NCBI RefSeq assembly: GCF_018130695.1
Contig: NZ_JAFCJX010000005.1
Location: forward strand, 62,001 to 126,000
Source: Bradyrhizobium jicamae
GTDB lineage: Bacteria > Pseudomonadota > Alphaproteobacteria > Rhizobiales > Xanthobacteraceae
DNA length: 64,000 bases
Reading direction: 5' to 3'
The translations under genes and the position numbers were made by a program. The notes under the pieces were generated by a model that saw nothing but the letters and a program-made list of their open reading frames with translations, searched no databases and was not told where the DNA came from. Shown one piece after another: positions 55,150 to 64,000 of this stretch. Within the stretch, counting starts at the first letter, position 1. Every line of letters begins with the position of its first letter.

Positions 55150-57765
55150 TCACTTCCCCGCCAGCTTCTTCATCGCGCTCTTGATCGACGCGGCCGCATC
55201 CTCATAGCCATCCCACGCCTTCGTCTTCTTAAGCAGCGCCGGCACGGTTCGCACCGTGTATGCCTTCGGATCGAGACCCGCGCGCAGCTGCGCCCAGGTC
55301 AGCGGCATCGACACCGTCGCGCCCGCACGCGCGCGTGGCGACAGCACCGCGACCGCCGTCGAGAGCCGGTCATTGCGGAGATAGTCGAGAAAGATCTTTC
55401 CCTTGCGCTTGGCCTTGGACATGTTGATCAGGTAGCGCTCGGGATCGTCTCGTTCCATCCACTGACAGATCGCCTGCGCGAAGGCTTTTGCCTCCTTCCA
55501 CGTCACCTTGTCTTTCGCGCCGTGCAGCAGCGGCGTCACCACGTGCAGGCCCTTGCCGCCGGTGGTCTTGCAGAAGCTTTCCAGCCCGACCGCCGTCAGC
55601 CGCTGGCGCATGTCCTTGGCGGCCTCGATCACATCGGCAAAGTCGACGTCGGGCGCGGGATCGAGGTCGAACACCAGCCGTCCCGGCGTGTCGTAAGCGT
55701 CGGGCGCGCAGTTCCAGGGATGCAGCTCGACGCCGCCGGATTGCGCGACCGCCGCCAGACCCTCGACCTGATCGATCTGCAGATACGGCTTGCGATCGCC
55801 CGAGACCTTCGCGAGCTTGAGCAGCTTCGAGGTGCCGGTCATGGCGTGGCGCTGGAAAAAGGTCTCGCTTGTGATGCCGTCGGGCGCGCGCACGATCGAG
55901 CATGGCCGGCCCTTGAGATAACCGATCATCCACTCGCCGACCGCCTCGAAATAGCGCGCGAGGTCGAGCTTGGTCACGGCCTCGCCGTCACCGCCATCGG
56001 GCCACAGCGCCTTGTCCGGATGGGAGATCACGACGCCCATCACTTCGGCGCCCTTCTTCGTCCCGGCTTTCGCCATCGGCTTCACCACCTTGACCATCGC
56101 CGGCTTCTCCGCTTCCACCTCGTGCGCCGGCTTGTCCTGCCGCAAGCCCTTGAAGGCGGCCTGCCGGATATTCTTGGCTTCGGTCCAGCCACCAAACTCG
56201 ATCTCGGCGACGAGCTCCGGCTTCAACCAATGCACGTCCCGCGTCTTCTTCGGCGCATTCTCGCCGCCGAACGGGCTCTTGTCCGACGCCGACGCCTTCA
56301 GCGCCGGCATGATGCGGCGGACCGTGTCGGCGCCGAAGCCGGTGCCGACGATGCCGACAAACGCGAGATGATCGCCGCGATAGACGCCGGCCATCAGCGA
56401 GCGGAATTTGCCGTTGTTCGTCTTCCAGCCGCCGAGCACGACCTCGTGGCCGCCACGGATCTTTGCCTTCGTCCAGTCATCTGACCGACCGGAGCGATAG
56501 GCACCATCGAGCCTTTTCGAGACGATGCCCTCCAGCGCCAACTTTCGCGCCGATTCCAGCACGATCTCGCCGTCATCTTCGAAATGCTCGACATATTTGA
56601 TCTGCTTCCCCTTGGTCTTGCGCGTGTCGAGCAATTGCTTCAAACGCGCCTTGCGCTCGCGCAATGGCAGCGGACGCAGGTCTTGCTTGCCGGCAAACAG
56701 CAGGTCGAACGCGTAGAAGATCAGACGATCGGTCTTGCCGTCGGCGAGCGCTGCCTGCAGCGTCGAAAAGTGAGGCGTGCCATTCCTGTCGAGCGCGACG
56801 ATCTCACCATCGATCAGCGCGTCCGGCAGCCTGGCGCCCTCTTTGGCAATCGCAACGAACTTGTCGGTCCAGTCGAGGCCTTTCCGCGTCTTCAAAATCG
56901 CTTCACCATCCTCAATGCGCAGCTGCATGCGATAACCGTCGAACTTGATCTCATGGCACCAGGCATCTCCGTTTGGCGGCGCATCGACGGCGGCACAGAG
57001 CTGCGGCGTCACGAATTCCGGCATCACCGAAACAGTCTTCGGCTTGGCCGTCAGCCGCGCCTTGGGCGGCGCCGCCTTGGTCCGGGCGCGCGCCTCAGCC
57101 GCTTCGCCGCGATTGGAGTGCCAGACGGCGTCAGCCTTCGGCTTGCCGTTGCTCTTCGTCAGCATGAACGGCTTTGGGGCCTTGCCCTTGCCGGCCGCGA
57201 TCTCTGCCATCGATCGGCCGGAGGCAACCGAGCGATCCTCTGCGAGGACGTCCTCACCGTTACCGTTGGTCGCATATTCGTCGCGGTGCTTGATCAGCAG
57301 CCAGTTGGTGCGCTTGCCGCCGTAGCGATCGCCCTTCATCCGCACCAGCACCCAGCTGCCATGCAGCTTCTGGCCTTCAAGCGTAAACTTCAGATCGCCT
57401 TTCCTGAAGCCTCGCTCGGGATCGTCGCACTCCCAATAGCCGCGGTCCCACAGTTGCACCGTGCCGCCGCCATATTGGTCGTCCGGGATCGTGCCTTCGA
57501 AGTCGCCATAGTCGAGCGGATGGTCCTCGACCTCGACGGCGAGCCGCTTGTCATGCGGATCGAGCGAAGGCCCGCGCGTCACCGCCCAGGACTTGAAGAC
57601 GCCGTCGAACTCGAGCCGGAAATCGTAATGCAGACGCGTCGCATCGTGCTTCTGGATCACGAAACGCCGATGCGTGGCAGGCGCGACCTTGACGTCGCCG
57701 GAGGGCTCGTCGGTCTTCTCGAAATCGCGCTTCTTGCGATATGTCGACAGGTTTCTCAGCGGCAC
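55150..57765 (-). CDS. ligD: NHEJ DNA ligase D (three-domain)
   Basis: An 871-residue protein starting at GTG 57765 ([20 protein letters not shown]), with GAGG 7 nt upstream. Residues 30-170 are the phosphoesterase domain, with His40, Asp48 and His82 at the spacing of the known catalytic residues. Residues about 250-540 are the ATP-dependent ligase, with the adenylated Lys274 in EIKFDGYR. Residues about 590-870 are the polymerase domain ([31 protein letters not shown]). It fills, trims and seals broken ends held by Ku. The gene is divergent from ku and shares its control region. Confidence 0.96.
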   Translation of the reverse strand: MPLRNLSTYRKKRDFEKTDEPSGDVKVAPATHRRFVIQKHDATRLHYDFRLEFDGVFKSWAVTRGPSLDPHDKRLAVEVEDHPLDYGDFEGTIPDDQYGGGTVQLWDRGYWECDDPERGFRKGDLKFTLEGQKLHGSWVLVRMKGDRYGGKRTNWLLIKHRDEYATNGNGEDVLAEDRSVASGRSMAEIAAGKGKAPKPFMLTKSNGKPKADAVWHSNRGEAAEARARTKAAPPKARLTAKPKTVSVMPEFVTPQLCAAVDAPPNGDAWCHEIKFDGYRMQLRIEDGEAILKTRKGLDWTDKFVAIAKEGARLPDALIDGEIVALDRNGTPHFSTLQAALADGKTDRLIFYAFDLLFAGKQDLRPLPLRERKARLKQLLDTRKTKGKQIKYVEHFEDDGEIVLESARKLALEGIVSKRLDGAYRSGRSDDWTKAKIRGGHEVVLGGWKTNNGKFRSLMAGVYRGDHLAFVGIVGTGFGADTVRRIMPALKASASDKSPFGGENAPKKTRDVHWLKPELVAEIEFGGWTEAKNIRQAAFKGLRQDKPAHEVEAEKPAMVKVVKPMAKAGTKKGAEVMGVVISHPDKALWPDGGDGEAVTKLDLARYFEAVGEWMIGYLKGRPCSIVRAPDGITSETFFQRHAMTGTSKLLKLAKVSGDRKPYLQIDQVEGLAAVAQSGGVELHPWNCAPDAYDTPGRLVFDLDPAPDVDFADVIEAAKDMRQRLTAVGLESFCKTTGGKGLHVVTPLLHGAKDKVTWKEAKAFAQAICQWMERDDPERYLINMSKAKRKGKIFLDYLRNDRLSTAVAVLSPRARAGATVSMPLTWAQLRAGLDPKAYTVRTVPALLKKTKAWDGYEDAAASIKSAMKKLAGK

Positions 57766-57813
57766 GTGCAGGCCTCAAACGCATGCAAAACCGGCCGCGA
57801 GACGCGGCCATCA

Positions 57814-57838
57814 GGAACCAAAACCCACCGTATCCGTT
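57814..57838 (+). promoter_or_regulatory. EcfG-type promoter of ku
   Basis: GGAAC (57814-57818), 16-nt spacer, CGTT (57835-57838): exact match to the EcfG consensus. The transcript would start near 57845, 42 nt before the ku ATG. It overlaps the oppositely directed ligD promoter-like site (57822-57846). Confidence 0.65.
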
Positions 57839-57846
57839 CAAGTTCC
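57822..57846 (-). promoter_or_regulatory. EcfG-like promoter of ligD
   Basis: On the minus strand GGAAC (57846-57842), 16-nt spacer, GGTT (57825-57822), one base off the EcfG consensus. The transcript would start near 57815, about 50 nt before the ligD start codon. It overlaps the ku promoter by 17 bp. Confidence 0.55.
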
Positions 57847-57886
57847 AAACTCAAGGCGTTTCAAACTCAAGCTGTTGGAGACGATC

Positions 57887-58771
57887 ATGGCCGCCCCTCG
57901 CCCCTACTGGAAAGGCACGCTCAAACTCTCGCTGGTGTCGTGCCCGGTGGCGCTGTACCCGGCCTCGACCTCGGTCGAGAAAACCCGCTTCCACATGATC
58001 AACCGCGAGACCGGCAACCGCCTCAAGCAGCAGATGGTCGACGCCGAGACCGGCGATGTCGTCGAGGGCGAGCAGAAGGGCCGCGGCTACGAGCTAAGGA
58101 AGGGCGAATATGTCGAGATCGAACGCGACGAGCTCGACGCGGTGGCGATCGAAAGCAGCCACGCCATCGACATCGACAGCTTCGTTCCGCGCGACGAGAT
58201 CGACAAGCGCTACCTCAACCACCCCTATTATATCCGCCCCGACGGCAAGGCCGGAGCCGACGCCTTCGCGGTGATCCGCGACGCGATGAAGGATCAGGAC
58301 CGCGTCGCGTTGGCGCGCATTGTGCTGACCAACCGCGAGCACATCATCGCCATCGAGCCGCTGGGCAAGGGCTTGCTCGGCACCACCCTCCGCTTCCCCT
58401 ACGAGCTACGCGACGAGGAGGACTATTTTGACGACATCAAGAGCCCGAAGATCACCAAGGACATGGTCGAGCTGGCCGGCCATATCCTCGACAGCAAGGC
58501 CGCGCATTTCGATCCGTCGAAGTTCAAGGACGAGTACGAGACCGCGCTCAAGGCGCTGGTCCGCCGCAAGGCCTCGGGCAAGCCGATCAAGGCCGTCGAA
58601 CGGGAGGAGAAGCCCAGCAACGTCGTCAGCCTGATAGATGCGCTGAAACAGAGCCTCAAGGGTCGCGGCGCGGCGCGGAAGTCCCGTTCCACCGCGCGGA
58701 GACAGACATCACACCGCAGGCCAGCGAAGAAGGCGCATCGCTCGACAGCGCGGTCGCGGAAGGCAAGCTAG
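57887..58771 (+). CDS. ku: non-homologous end-joining protein Ku
   Basis: A 294-residue protein starting MAAPRPYWKGTLKLSLVSCP at ATG 57887, with GGAG 8 nt upstream; the in-frame extension upstream lacks support. The core Ku domain runs to about residue 260 (TRFHMINRETGNRL, GYELRKGEYVEIERDELDAV). The C-terminus is a basic Arg/Lys/Ser tail (RSTARRQTSHRRPAKKAHRS) that would help DNA binding. Ku binds double-strand break ends and recruits LigD, its neighbour. A homodimer is expected as in other bacteria. Confidence 0.96.
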   Translation: MAAPRPYWKGTLKLSLVSCPVALYPASTSVEKTRFHMINRETGNRLKQQMVDAETGDVVEGEQKGRGYELRKGEYVEIERDELDAVAIESSHAIDIDSFVPRDEIDKRYLNHPYYIRPDGKAGADAFAVIRDAMKDQDRVALARIVLTNREHIIAIEPLGKGLLGTTLRFPYELRDEEDYFDDIKSPKITKDMVELAGHILDSKAAHFDPSKFKDEYETALKALVRRKASGKPIKAVEREEKPSNVVSLIDALKQSLKGRGAARKSRSTARRQTSHRRPAKKAHRSTARSRKAS

Positions 58772-58781
58772 GTCCACTTCC

Positions 58782-58860
58782 GTCATGGCCGGGCTTGTCC
58801 CGGCCATCCACGTCTTCTTTGCCCAAGAAAGTGGATGCCCGGGACAAGCCCGGGCATGAC
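58782..58860. repeat. 30-bp near-perfect inverted repeat between ku and the DUF6496 gene
   Basis: A 30-nt segment (58782-58811, beginning GTCATGGCCGGGCTTGTCCC) pairs with 58831-58860 at 28 of 30 positions; each arm is itself a palindrome around GGGCTTGTCCC. It has the CATGGCCGGGCTTGTCCCGGCCAT form of a very common Bradyrhizobium-type repeat. It sits between two convergent genes and may terminate both. Confidence 0.75.
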
Positions 58861-58877
58861 GAGAGCACGCTGCGCGC

Positions 58878-59105
58878 TCAGCGCTTCTTCGCGCTCTTGC
58901 GCTTCTTGCTGGTCTTCCGCTTCTTGGCTGCCTTCTTCGGCACCTTCTTGCCCTTGGCGCGCGCCTCGGAGAGTCCGATCGCGATCGCCTGCTTGCGGCT
59001 CGTCACCTTCTTCTTGGAGCGGCCGCTGCGCAGCGTGCCGGCCTTGCGCTTCTTCATCGCGCGCTTGACGTCGGCTGACGCCTTCCTGGAATACTTTCTT
59101 GCCAT
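58878..59105 (-). CDS. DUF6496 family basic small protein
   Basis: A 75-residue protein starting MARKYSRKASADVKRAMKKR at ATG 59105, with GGGAG upstream. It is extremely rich in Lys and Arg and ends in a run of Lys-Lys-Arg (KKAAKKRKTSKKRKSAKKR), resembling histone-like or nucleoid-associated tails. The middle (GRSKKKVTSRKQAIAIGLSEARAKG) is the DUF6496 signature. The function is not known; DNA or RNA binding is likely. A weak EcfG-like site (GGAAC, 16 nt, GATT) lies 27 to 51 nt before the start. It is convergent with ku. Confidence 0.8.
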   Translation of the reverse strand: MARKYSRKASADVKRAMKKRKAGTLRSGRSKKKVTSRKQAIAIGLSEARAKGKKVPKKAAKKRKTSKKRKSAKKR

Positions 59106-59158
59106 GACGTTGCTCCCGGGTGATGTCGGGTAATCGATCCCAGGAGCGAAAGTTCCGT

Positions 59159-59848
59159 TTAGTCCGCCGCACGCAGCCGATAGCCGATGCCGGTCTCGGT
59201 CAGCACGAATTGCGGACGTTCCGGATCGGCCTCGATCTTCTGGCGCAGCTGGCGGACGTAGACGCGCAGATATTGCGCATCGGTCAGCTCATCCCACAAT
59301 TCCTTCAGCAGGAAGCGATGCGTCAGCACCTTGCCGGCATGCTGCACCAGCACGCGCAGCAAATCGTACTCCTTCGGCGAGAGCTTTATCTCCTTCTCGC
59401 CGACCTTGACGATCCGCCGCACCAAATCGACCGAAAGATCGCCGGAGCGAAACACCGGACGCTCGCCCTGCACCTGCAGCTGGTGACGCAGCGCGGCGCG
59501 CAGCCGCGCCAGCAATTCATCCATGCCGAACGGCTTTGTCAGATAGTCGTCGGCGCCGAGGTCGAGCGCCTGCACCTTGCCGGCCTCGTCGCCGCGGCTC
59601 GACAGCACCACGATCGGCACGGCCTCGTTGCGGCCGCGGATCATGCGCAAGAGATCATGCCCCTGGATATCAGGCAGGCCAAGATCGAGGATGATCAGCG
59701 CAGGATCCTCGCTCAGCATCTCCAGCGCCATCTTGCCATTGGAGGCTTCCAGGATGTCGTAGCCTTGCGTGGAGAGCCCCATCCGCAGCAATTTGCGGAT
59801 CGGCGGCTCGTCATCGATGACCAGGACCTTGATCGGCGTTGCATTCAT
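59159..59848 (-). CDS. kdpE: response regulator KdpE
   Basis: A 229-residue OmpR-type response regulator, starting MNATPIKVLVIDDEPPIRKL at ATG 59848. The receiver domain has DDEP near residue 11 and the phospho-accepting Asp in ILDLGLPDIQGHD near residue 53. The C-terminal winged-helix domain includes LSPKEYDLLRVLVQHAGKVLTH and YLRVYVRQLRQKIE. It activates kdp transcription when phosphorylated by KdpD. Its start overlaps the kdpD stop (ATGA), so it is the last gene of the kdpC-kdpD-kdpE part of the operon. Confidence 0.97.
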   Translation of the reverse strand: MNATPIKVLVIDDEPPIRKLLRMGLSTQGYDILEASNGKMALEMLSEDPALIILDLGLPDIQGHDLLRMIRGRNEAVPIVVLSSRGDEAGKVQALDLGADDYLTKPFGMDELLARLRAALRHQLQVQGERPVFRSGDLSVDLVRRIVKVGEKEIKLSPKEYDLLRVLVQHAGKVLTHRFLLKELWDELTDAQYLRVYVRQLRQKIEADPERPQFVLTETGIGYRLRAAD

Positions 59849-62559
59849 GCGGCGGTATCCAGCGCGTTGGTGTCGGCCGGCACAGGCAGCCGGATGGTGA
59901 TCACGGCCCCGCTGCGATCGGCGCGGTTGGCGGCCGCGATCGTGCCGCGCATCGCCTCGACGAAGCCGCGGGAGATCGCGAGCCCGAGGCCAGTACCCGG
60001 GCGGACATGGTCGCCCTTCTCGGCGCGATAGAACTTGTCGAACACGCTTTCCAGCTCCGCAGGCGGAATGCCGTTACCCTCGTCCATGATCTGCAGCGCG
60101 ATCGTATTGCGGTCGCGCGCGCTGCGAATCGAAATGGTGGTGTCCGCAGGCGCATATTTGGCGGCGTTGTCGAGCAGATTGAACAGCACCTGCTCGAACA
60201 GCACGGCGTCGAGCTCCAGCATCGGCAGATCGGAGGCAAGCTCCAGCGACACCTTGTGATGGACGAGGATCTTGCCGGCGCGGCGCAGGGCGCTGCCGAC
60301 GATCTCGCCGACATCGTGGCGAGCGGTGTTCGGCACGACGGCGCCGGATTCGAGCTTGGTCATATCGAGCAGATTGGCGATGAAGCGGTTCAGCCGCTCG
60401 GACTCGTCGATCACGGTCGCCAGCAGATCGTGCTTCTGTGCATCGGTGAGGCTCGCCCCAAGATCGCGCAAGGTCGAAGCGGAGCCGAGCACGGAAGCGA
60501 GCGGCGTCTTGAGATCATGCGAGATGGAGGTCAGGAGCGCGCCGCGCAGGCGATCGGACTCCACCGTGCGCTTGACGCGGTCCATGTCCTCGACCAGCAG
60601 CACGCGCTCGATGGCGAGCCCACCCTGGTCGACCAGCGCATCCAGCAGACGGCGTTGATCCGGGGTCAGCAGCGGCCCGGTGCGGTCGTCGTCGATGCCG
60701 ATCACGCCGATCGCGCCGCGGCCGGTGCGCATCGGCAAGAACAGCCGCTTGGCGCCAGGCAGCGTGTCGGAGCCACGGCCGGCCGGCCGGTCATTGCCCC
60801 AGGCCCAGTTGGCGGCGGCAAGGTCGGCCTTGTCGAGCTGGTCCTCCGGCGGATAGCCGGCCTTCACGGTCAGCACGCCCTCCTCCGGCAGCAGCAGCAC
60901 CACGCGCACCTTCAGCATCAGTGCCGTCTGGTAGGCGGTCGCCCACAAGACATCGTCGAGCGTTGCAGTGCCCGCGAGCTTGCGGCTGAAGGCGTAAAGC
61001 GATTCCGTGGTGCGGACGCGACCGATCGCAGTGTCCGCCTGGGTGCGTACCCGCGCAGCGACATTGGAGACCAGGATCGCGACCACCATGAACAGGAAGA
61101 AGGCCGCGACGTTGGTCGGATCGGTGATCGTGAACGTGTAGACCGGCGGCAGGAAGAAGAAATTGTAGCATAGCGACGCCGCGACGGTCGCCAGCAACGA
61201 AGGCCACAGGCCGTAGCGGACCGCGACGCCAACCACGGCGGTGAGCAGCACGAGGTCGACATTCTCGATGCCGAACCAGGGTTCGATCAGAATGGCAACA
61301 CCGAGCGCAACCGCCACCGTCAGCAGCGACCAGAGATAGGGCCGCGGATTGAACGGCTCCTGCCGCGCCGCGGTCTGCACCGGCGTCTTGCCGACCGGCT
61401 GCTCGTCGCCCGCGATCACGTTGACGCTGATATTGCCGGCGCGGCGGACCAGATCGTGCACAACGGAGCCGCGCGTCATCTCGAACCAGCGCGAACGCGT
61501 CGACTTGCCGATGATGATCTGGGTGACGTTGTTGGCGTGGGCGAAATTGATGACGTCGTCGGCAATGCGGCGCCCGACGCCGGGAACGGTCACCGCCTCG
61601 CCGCCGAGCGATTCCGCAAGCCGCATCGTGTCGGCGAGCCGGTCGCGCTGCTCGTCGGTCAATTGCAGGCTGCGCCGCGTCTCGATGCTGATCGCGGTCC
61701 AGGGTGCGTGCAAACGGTCCGCGAGACGCTTGGTGTAGCGCACGAGACCAGCGGCGCGCGGGTCCTCGCTGAGGCAGACCAGGATGCGTTCACCGGCCGC
61801 CCAGGGGCCGGCGATGGCGTTGGCCTGCATGTGGTTGAGCAGTTGCTCGTCGACCCGTTCGGCGGTGCGGCGCAACGCCAGCTCGCGCAACGCGGTCAGG
61901 TTGCCCGGCGAGAAGTAATGCTCCAGCGCCCGCTCGGCCTGCTTGGGCACATAGACCTTGCCCTCCTTCAGCCGCTGGATCAGATCGTCGGGCGTGAGAT
62001 CGATCAGCTCGATCGCATCGGCGCGATCGAACACCGAGTCCGGCACGGTCTCGCGCACCCGCACATGGGTGATCTGCGCGACGACATCGTTGAGGCTCTC
62101 GATGTGCTGGATGTTGACGGCGGTGTAGACGTCGATGCCGTGCGAGAGCAACTCCTCGACGTCGAGATGGCGCTTCGGATGACGGCTGCCCGGCGCATTG
62201 GTATGGGCGAGCTCGTCGACCAATGCCAGTTGGGGGCGCCGCGCGATCAGCGCGTCCAGATCCATCTCCTCCAGCGTCTGGTCGCGATAGCTGAGCCGCT
62301 TGCGCGGGATCACCTCCAGCCCCTTGACCAGCGCCTCGGTCTCGACCCGGCCGTGGGTCTCGACAAAGCCGACCACGACGTCGACGCCCGCCTTAAGGCG
62401 GGCGTGGGCGCTTTGCAGCATCTCGTAGGTCTTGCCGACGCCGGGCGCCGCGCCGATGAAGATTTTCAGCCGCCCCGCCCGGTCGTTCTCGCGGCGCGCC
62501 GCTTCCAGCAGCGCGTCCGGCGAAGGTCGTTTTTCAAGGTCGAGGCGCTGATTTGCCAT
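59845..62559 (-). CDS. kdpD: potassium sensor histidine kinase KdpD
   Basis: A 904-residue membrane sensor kinase starting MANQRLDLEKRPSPDALLEA. The KdpD N-terminal domain has a Walker A-like GAAPGVGKT near residue 37, followed by a universal-stress-protein-like domain. Four membrane segments lie about residues 400-520 (YLWSLLTVAVALGVAILI, VAVRYGLWPSLLATVAASLC). After a GAF-type domain come the phospho-accepting His near residue 681 (SISHDLKTPL) and the ATPase boxes (FNLLDNAAKYAP, GTGLGLAI). It signals low potassium or turgor stress to KdpE. Confidence 0.96.
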   Translation of the reverse strand: MANQRLDLEKRPSPDALLEAARRENDRAGRLKIFIGAAPGVGKTYEMLQSAHARLKAGVDVVVGFVETHGRVETEALVKGLEVIPRKRLSYRDQTLEEMDLDALIARRPQLALVDELAHTNAPGSRHPKRHLDVEELLSHGIDVYTAVNIQHIESLNDVVAQITHVRVRETVPDSVFDRADAIELIDLTPDDLIQRLKEGKVYVPKQAERALEHYFSPGNLTALRELALRRTAERVDEQLLNHMQANAIAGPWAAGERILVCLSEDPRAAGLVRYTKRLADRLHAPWTAISIETRRSLQLTDEQRDRLADTMRLAESLGGEAVTVPGVGRRIADDVINFAHANNVTQIIIGKSTRSRWFEMTRGSVVHDLVRRAGNISVNVIAGDEQPVGKTPVQTAARQEPFNPRPYLWSLLTVAVALGVAILIEPWFGIENVDLVLLTAVVGVAVRYGLWPSLLATVAASLCYNFFFLPPVYTFTITDPTNVAAFFLFMVVAILVSNVAARVRTQADTAIGRVRTTESLYAFSRKLAGTATLDDVLWATAYQTALMLKVRVVLLLPEEGVLTVKAGYPPEDQLDKADLAAANWAWGNDRPAGRGSDTLPGAKRLFLPMRTGRGAIGVIGIDDDRTGPLLTPDQRRLLDALVDQGGLAIERVLLVEDMDRVKRTVESDRLRGALLTSISHDLKTPLASVLGSASTLRDLGASLTDAQKHDLLATVIDESERLNRFIANLLDMTKLESGAVVPNTARHDVGEIVGSALRRAGKILVHHKVSLELASDLPMLELDAVLFEQVLFNLLDNAAKYAPADTTISIRSARDRNTIALQIMDEGNGIPPAELESVFDKFYRAEKGDHVRPGTGLGLAISRGFVEAMRGTIAAANRADRSGAVITIRLPVPADTNALDTAA

Positions 62560-62599
62560 ACGGCAATATAGTCATCCGGTTCGGGGCCGCCCAATTCTC

Positions 62600-63205
62600 C
62601 TATTTCGTGGCAGCGCCGTCCAGCGCCAGATTGAGCGCAAGAACGTTAACGCGGGGCTCGCCGAGCAGACCGGCAAAGCGGGACTGCGTGTACTGGGTGA
62701 CCAGCTGGCGCAGTTGCTCTTCCGGCAGCTTCCGCACCTTCGCGATCCGCGGCACCTGGAACAGTGCGGCCTCCGGCGAGATATCCGGGTCCAGACCGCT
62801 TGCGGAGGTGGTGACGAGGTCGACGGGGACGGCCGCGTCGGGGTTCTCGGCCTTCAGCTTGTCGACGTCCTCCTTGATCCGGTCGTTCAGCGCCTTGCTG
62901 GTCGGACCGAGATTGGAGCCGCCGGAGTTCGCCGCGTTGTAGGGCGCGGAAACCGTCTTGGTCGAATCATTCGGATCAGGCGCGAGCGTCGCGGACAGGC
63001 GGCCGTGGAAATATTTGTCGTCCTTGAACTCCTGCCCGATCAGGGCGGAGCCAACCACCTTGCCGTCCTTCTCGATCAGGCTGCCTTCAGCCTGTTTCGG
63101 AAAGATGGCGCCGGCAATCGCGGTCATGGCGAGCGGATAGGCAAGCCCCGTGATCGCAGTGAGCGCGAGCAGCAAGATGATGGCGGGGCGGATTTCGCGA
63201 AGCAT
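62600..63205 (-). CDS. kdpC: potassium-transporting ATPase subunit KdpC
   Basis: A 201-residue inner-membrane subunit of the Kdp potassium pump, starting [20 protein letters not shown]. One membrane segment spans residues about 8-30, with the rest periplasmic ([43 protein letters not shown]). KdpC holds KdpB to KdpA and is needed for high-affinity transport. It starts 12 nt after the kdpB stop and ends 40 nt before kdpD. Confidence 0.96.
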   Translation of the reverse strand: MLREIRPAIILLLALTAITGLAYPLAMTAIAGAIFPKQAEGSLIEKDGKVVGSALIGQEFKDDKYFHGRLSATLAPDPNDSTKTVSAPYNAANSGGSNLGPTSKALNDRIKEDVDKLKAENPDAAVPVDLVTTSASGLDPDISPEAALFQVPRIAKVRKLPEEQLRQLVTQYTQSRFAGLLGEPRVNVLALNLALDGAATK

Positions 63206-63217
63206 GATGTGAACTCC

Positions 63218-64000
63218 TCAGGCCAGGCCCAGGGCGGCGACGACGAGGTCGATCGCCTTGATGCCGATGAAGGGAATGATGATGCCGCCGAGGCCGTAGA
63301 TCATCAGGTTGCGGCGGAGCAGCGCGCCGGCACCGACCGCGCGGTACTTGACGCCCTTCAGCGCCAGCGGGATCAGCGCGATGATGATCAGCGCGTTGAA
63401 GATGATCGCCGACAGGATGGCGCTCTGCGGGCTCGCCAGATGCATGACATTCAGCACCCCGAGTTGCGGATAGAACGCCAGGAACATCGCCGGAATGATC
63501 GCAAAGTATTTCGCGACGTCGTTGGCGATCGAGAACGTGGTCAGCGCGCCACGGGTCATCAGCAGCTGCTTGCCGATCTCGACCACCTCGATCAGCTTGG
63601 TCGGATTGGAGTCGAGGTCGACCATGTTGCCCGCCTCGCGCGCGGCCTGCGTGCCGGTGTTCATGGCGACGCCGACGTCGGCCTGGGCGAGCGCCGGCGC
63701 GTCATTGGTGCCGTCGCCGCACATCGCCACCAGCTTGCCCTTGGCCTGCTCGTCGCGGATCAGCTTGAGCTTGTCCTCCGGGGTCGCCTGCGCCAGGAAA
63801 TCGTCGACGCCGGCTTCCGCCGCGATCGCCGCCGCCGTCATCGGATTATCGCCGGTGATCATCACGGTGCGGATGCCCATCCGACGCAGCTCGGCGAAGC
63901 GCTCGCGGATGCCGCCCTTGACGATGTCCTTGAGGTGCACCACACCGAGCAGCTTGCCGTCCTTGGCGACCGCAAGCGGCGTGCCGCCGGCCTTGGAGAT
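63218..64000 (-). CDS. kdpB: potassium-transporting ATPase subunit KdpB (C-terminal part)
   Basis: The last 260 residues of the catalytic P-type ATPase subunit, cut by the window end; the frame is open to base 64000. Visible are [51 protein letters not shown], and the hinge motif [20 protein letters not shown]. The end has the transmembrane segments from [19 protein letters not shown] on. It hydrolyses ATP to drive potassium uptake with KdpA, which together with the start of kdpB lies beyond the window. Confidence 0.97.
   Translation of the reverse strand: MSKAGGTPLAVAKDGKLLGVVHLKDIVKGGIRERFAELRRMGIRTVMITGDNPMTAAAIAAEAGVDDFLAQATPEDKLKLIRDEQAKGKLVAMCGDGTNDAPALAQADVGVAMNTGTQAAREAGNMVDLDSNPTKLIEVVEIGKQLLMTRGALTTFSIANDVAKYFAIIPAMFLAFYPQLGVLNVMHLASPQSAILSAIIFNALIIIALIPLALKGVKYRAVGAGALLRRNLMIYGLGGIIIPFIGIKAIDLVVAALGLA

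Overview
The window is about 65% GC and looks like a chromosome segment of a Bradyrhizobium-type alphaproteobacterium (Nitrobacteraceae, Rhizobiales). The basis is protein sequence style, the pqqABCDE-peptidase order, the intergenic palindromes typical of this group, and several promoter-like sites matching the EcfG general stress sigma consensus (GGAAC, 16-nt spacer, CGTT). No phage, transposase, CRISPR array, rRNA or complete tRNA was seen. The organism call is inference from sequence alone.

Layout. (1) 1-6.6 kb, PQQ region: the start of an exported protein, a secreted PQQ-dependent sorbosone/sugar dehydrogenase with a clear terminator, a DUF6894 protein, then pqqA-B-C-D-E and a prolyl aminopeptidase. 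Cofactor synthesis therefore sits beside a probable user of the cofactor. (2) 6.7-9.5 kb: an exported DUF1800-DUF1501 pair. (3) 9.6-11.8 kb: an exported caspase-fold protein that has lost both catalytic residues and carries a long Pro/Ala-rich tail. (4) 12-17.6 kb: a hypothetical gene, then a three-gene unit of an FAD/Fe-S NAD(P)H oxidoreductase with the alpha and beta subunits of a 2-oxoacid:ferredoxin oxidoreductase. (5) 17.8-22.7 kb: prkA-yeaH-spoVR on the minus strand. (6) 23.5 kb: an exported DsrE-like protein. (7) 24.2-31.6 kb: a compact pentose-phosphate operon, tal-pgi fusion, gnd, zwf, pgl, gntK and a HAD phosphatase. (8) 32-36 kb: a 1366-residue repeat protein with RTX-type glycine/aspartate repeats and Ig-like repeats.

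(9) 36.2-54.2 kb is a divergent alpha-glucan/trehalose locus. malQ and a GH15 glucoamylase-like gene run on the minus strand from a consensus EcfG-type promoter. glgE, a treS-maltokinase fusion, glgB, glgX, treZ and treY run on the plus strand. Together these genes can build, branch, trim and debranch alpha-glucan and convert it to trehalose by two routes. (10) 54.4-59.1 kb: a frameshifted polyhydroxyalkanoate-system gene, a tiny membrane protein (DUF3309), and the two-component NHEJ system ligD/ku, whose divergent EcfG-type promoters overlap almost base for base, then a small basic DUF6496 protein. (11) 59.2-64 kb: kdpE, kdpD, kdpC and the 3' part of kdpB (potassium uptake), read towards the left and cut by the window end.

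The most noteworthy signals are the overlapping stress-sigma promoters between ku and ligD, the same promoter type at malQ and DUF3309, the catalytically dead caspase homologue, the 2-oxoacid oxidoreductase joined to an NfnB/GltD-like subunit, and the single-base frameshift at 54.6 kb.
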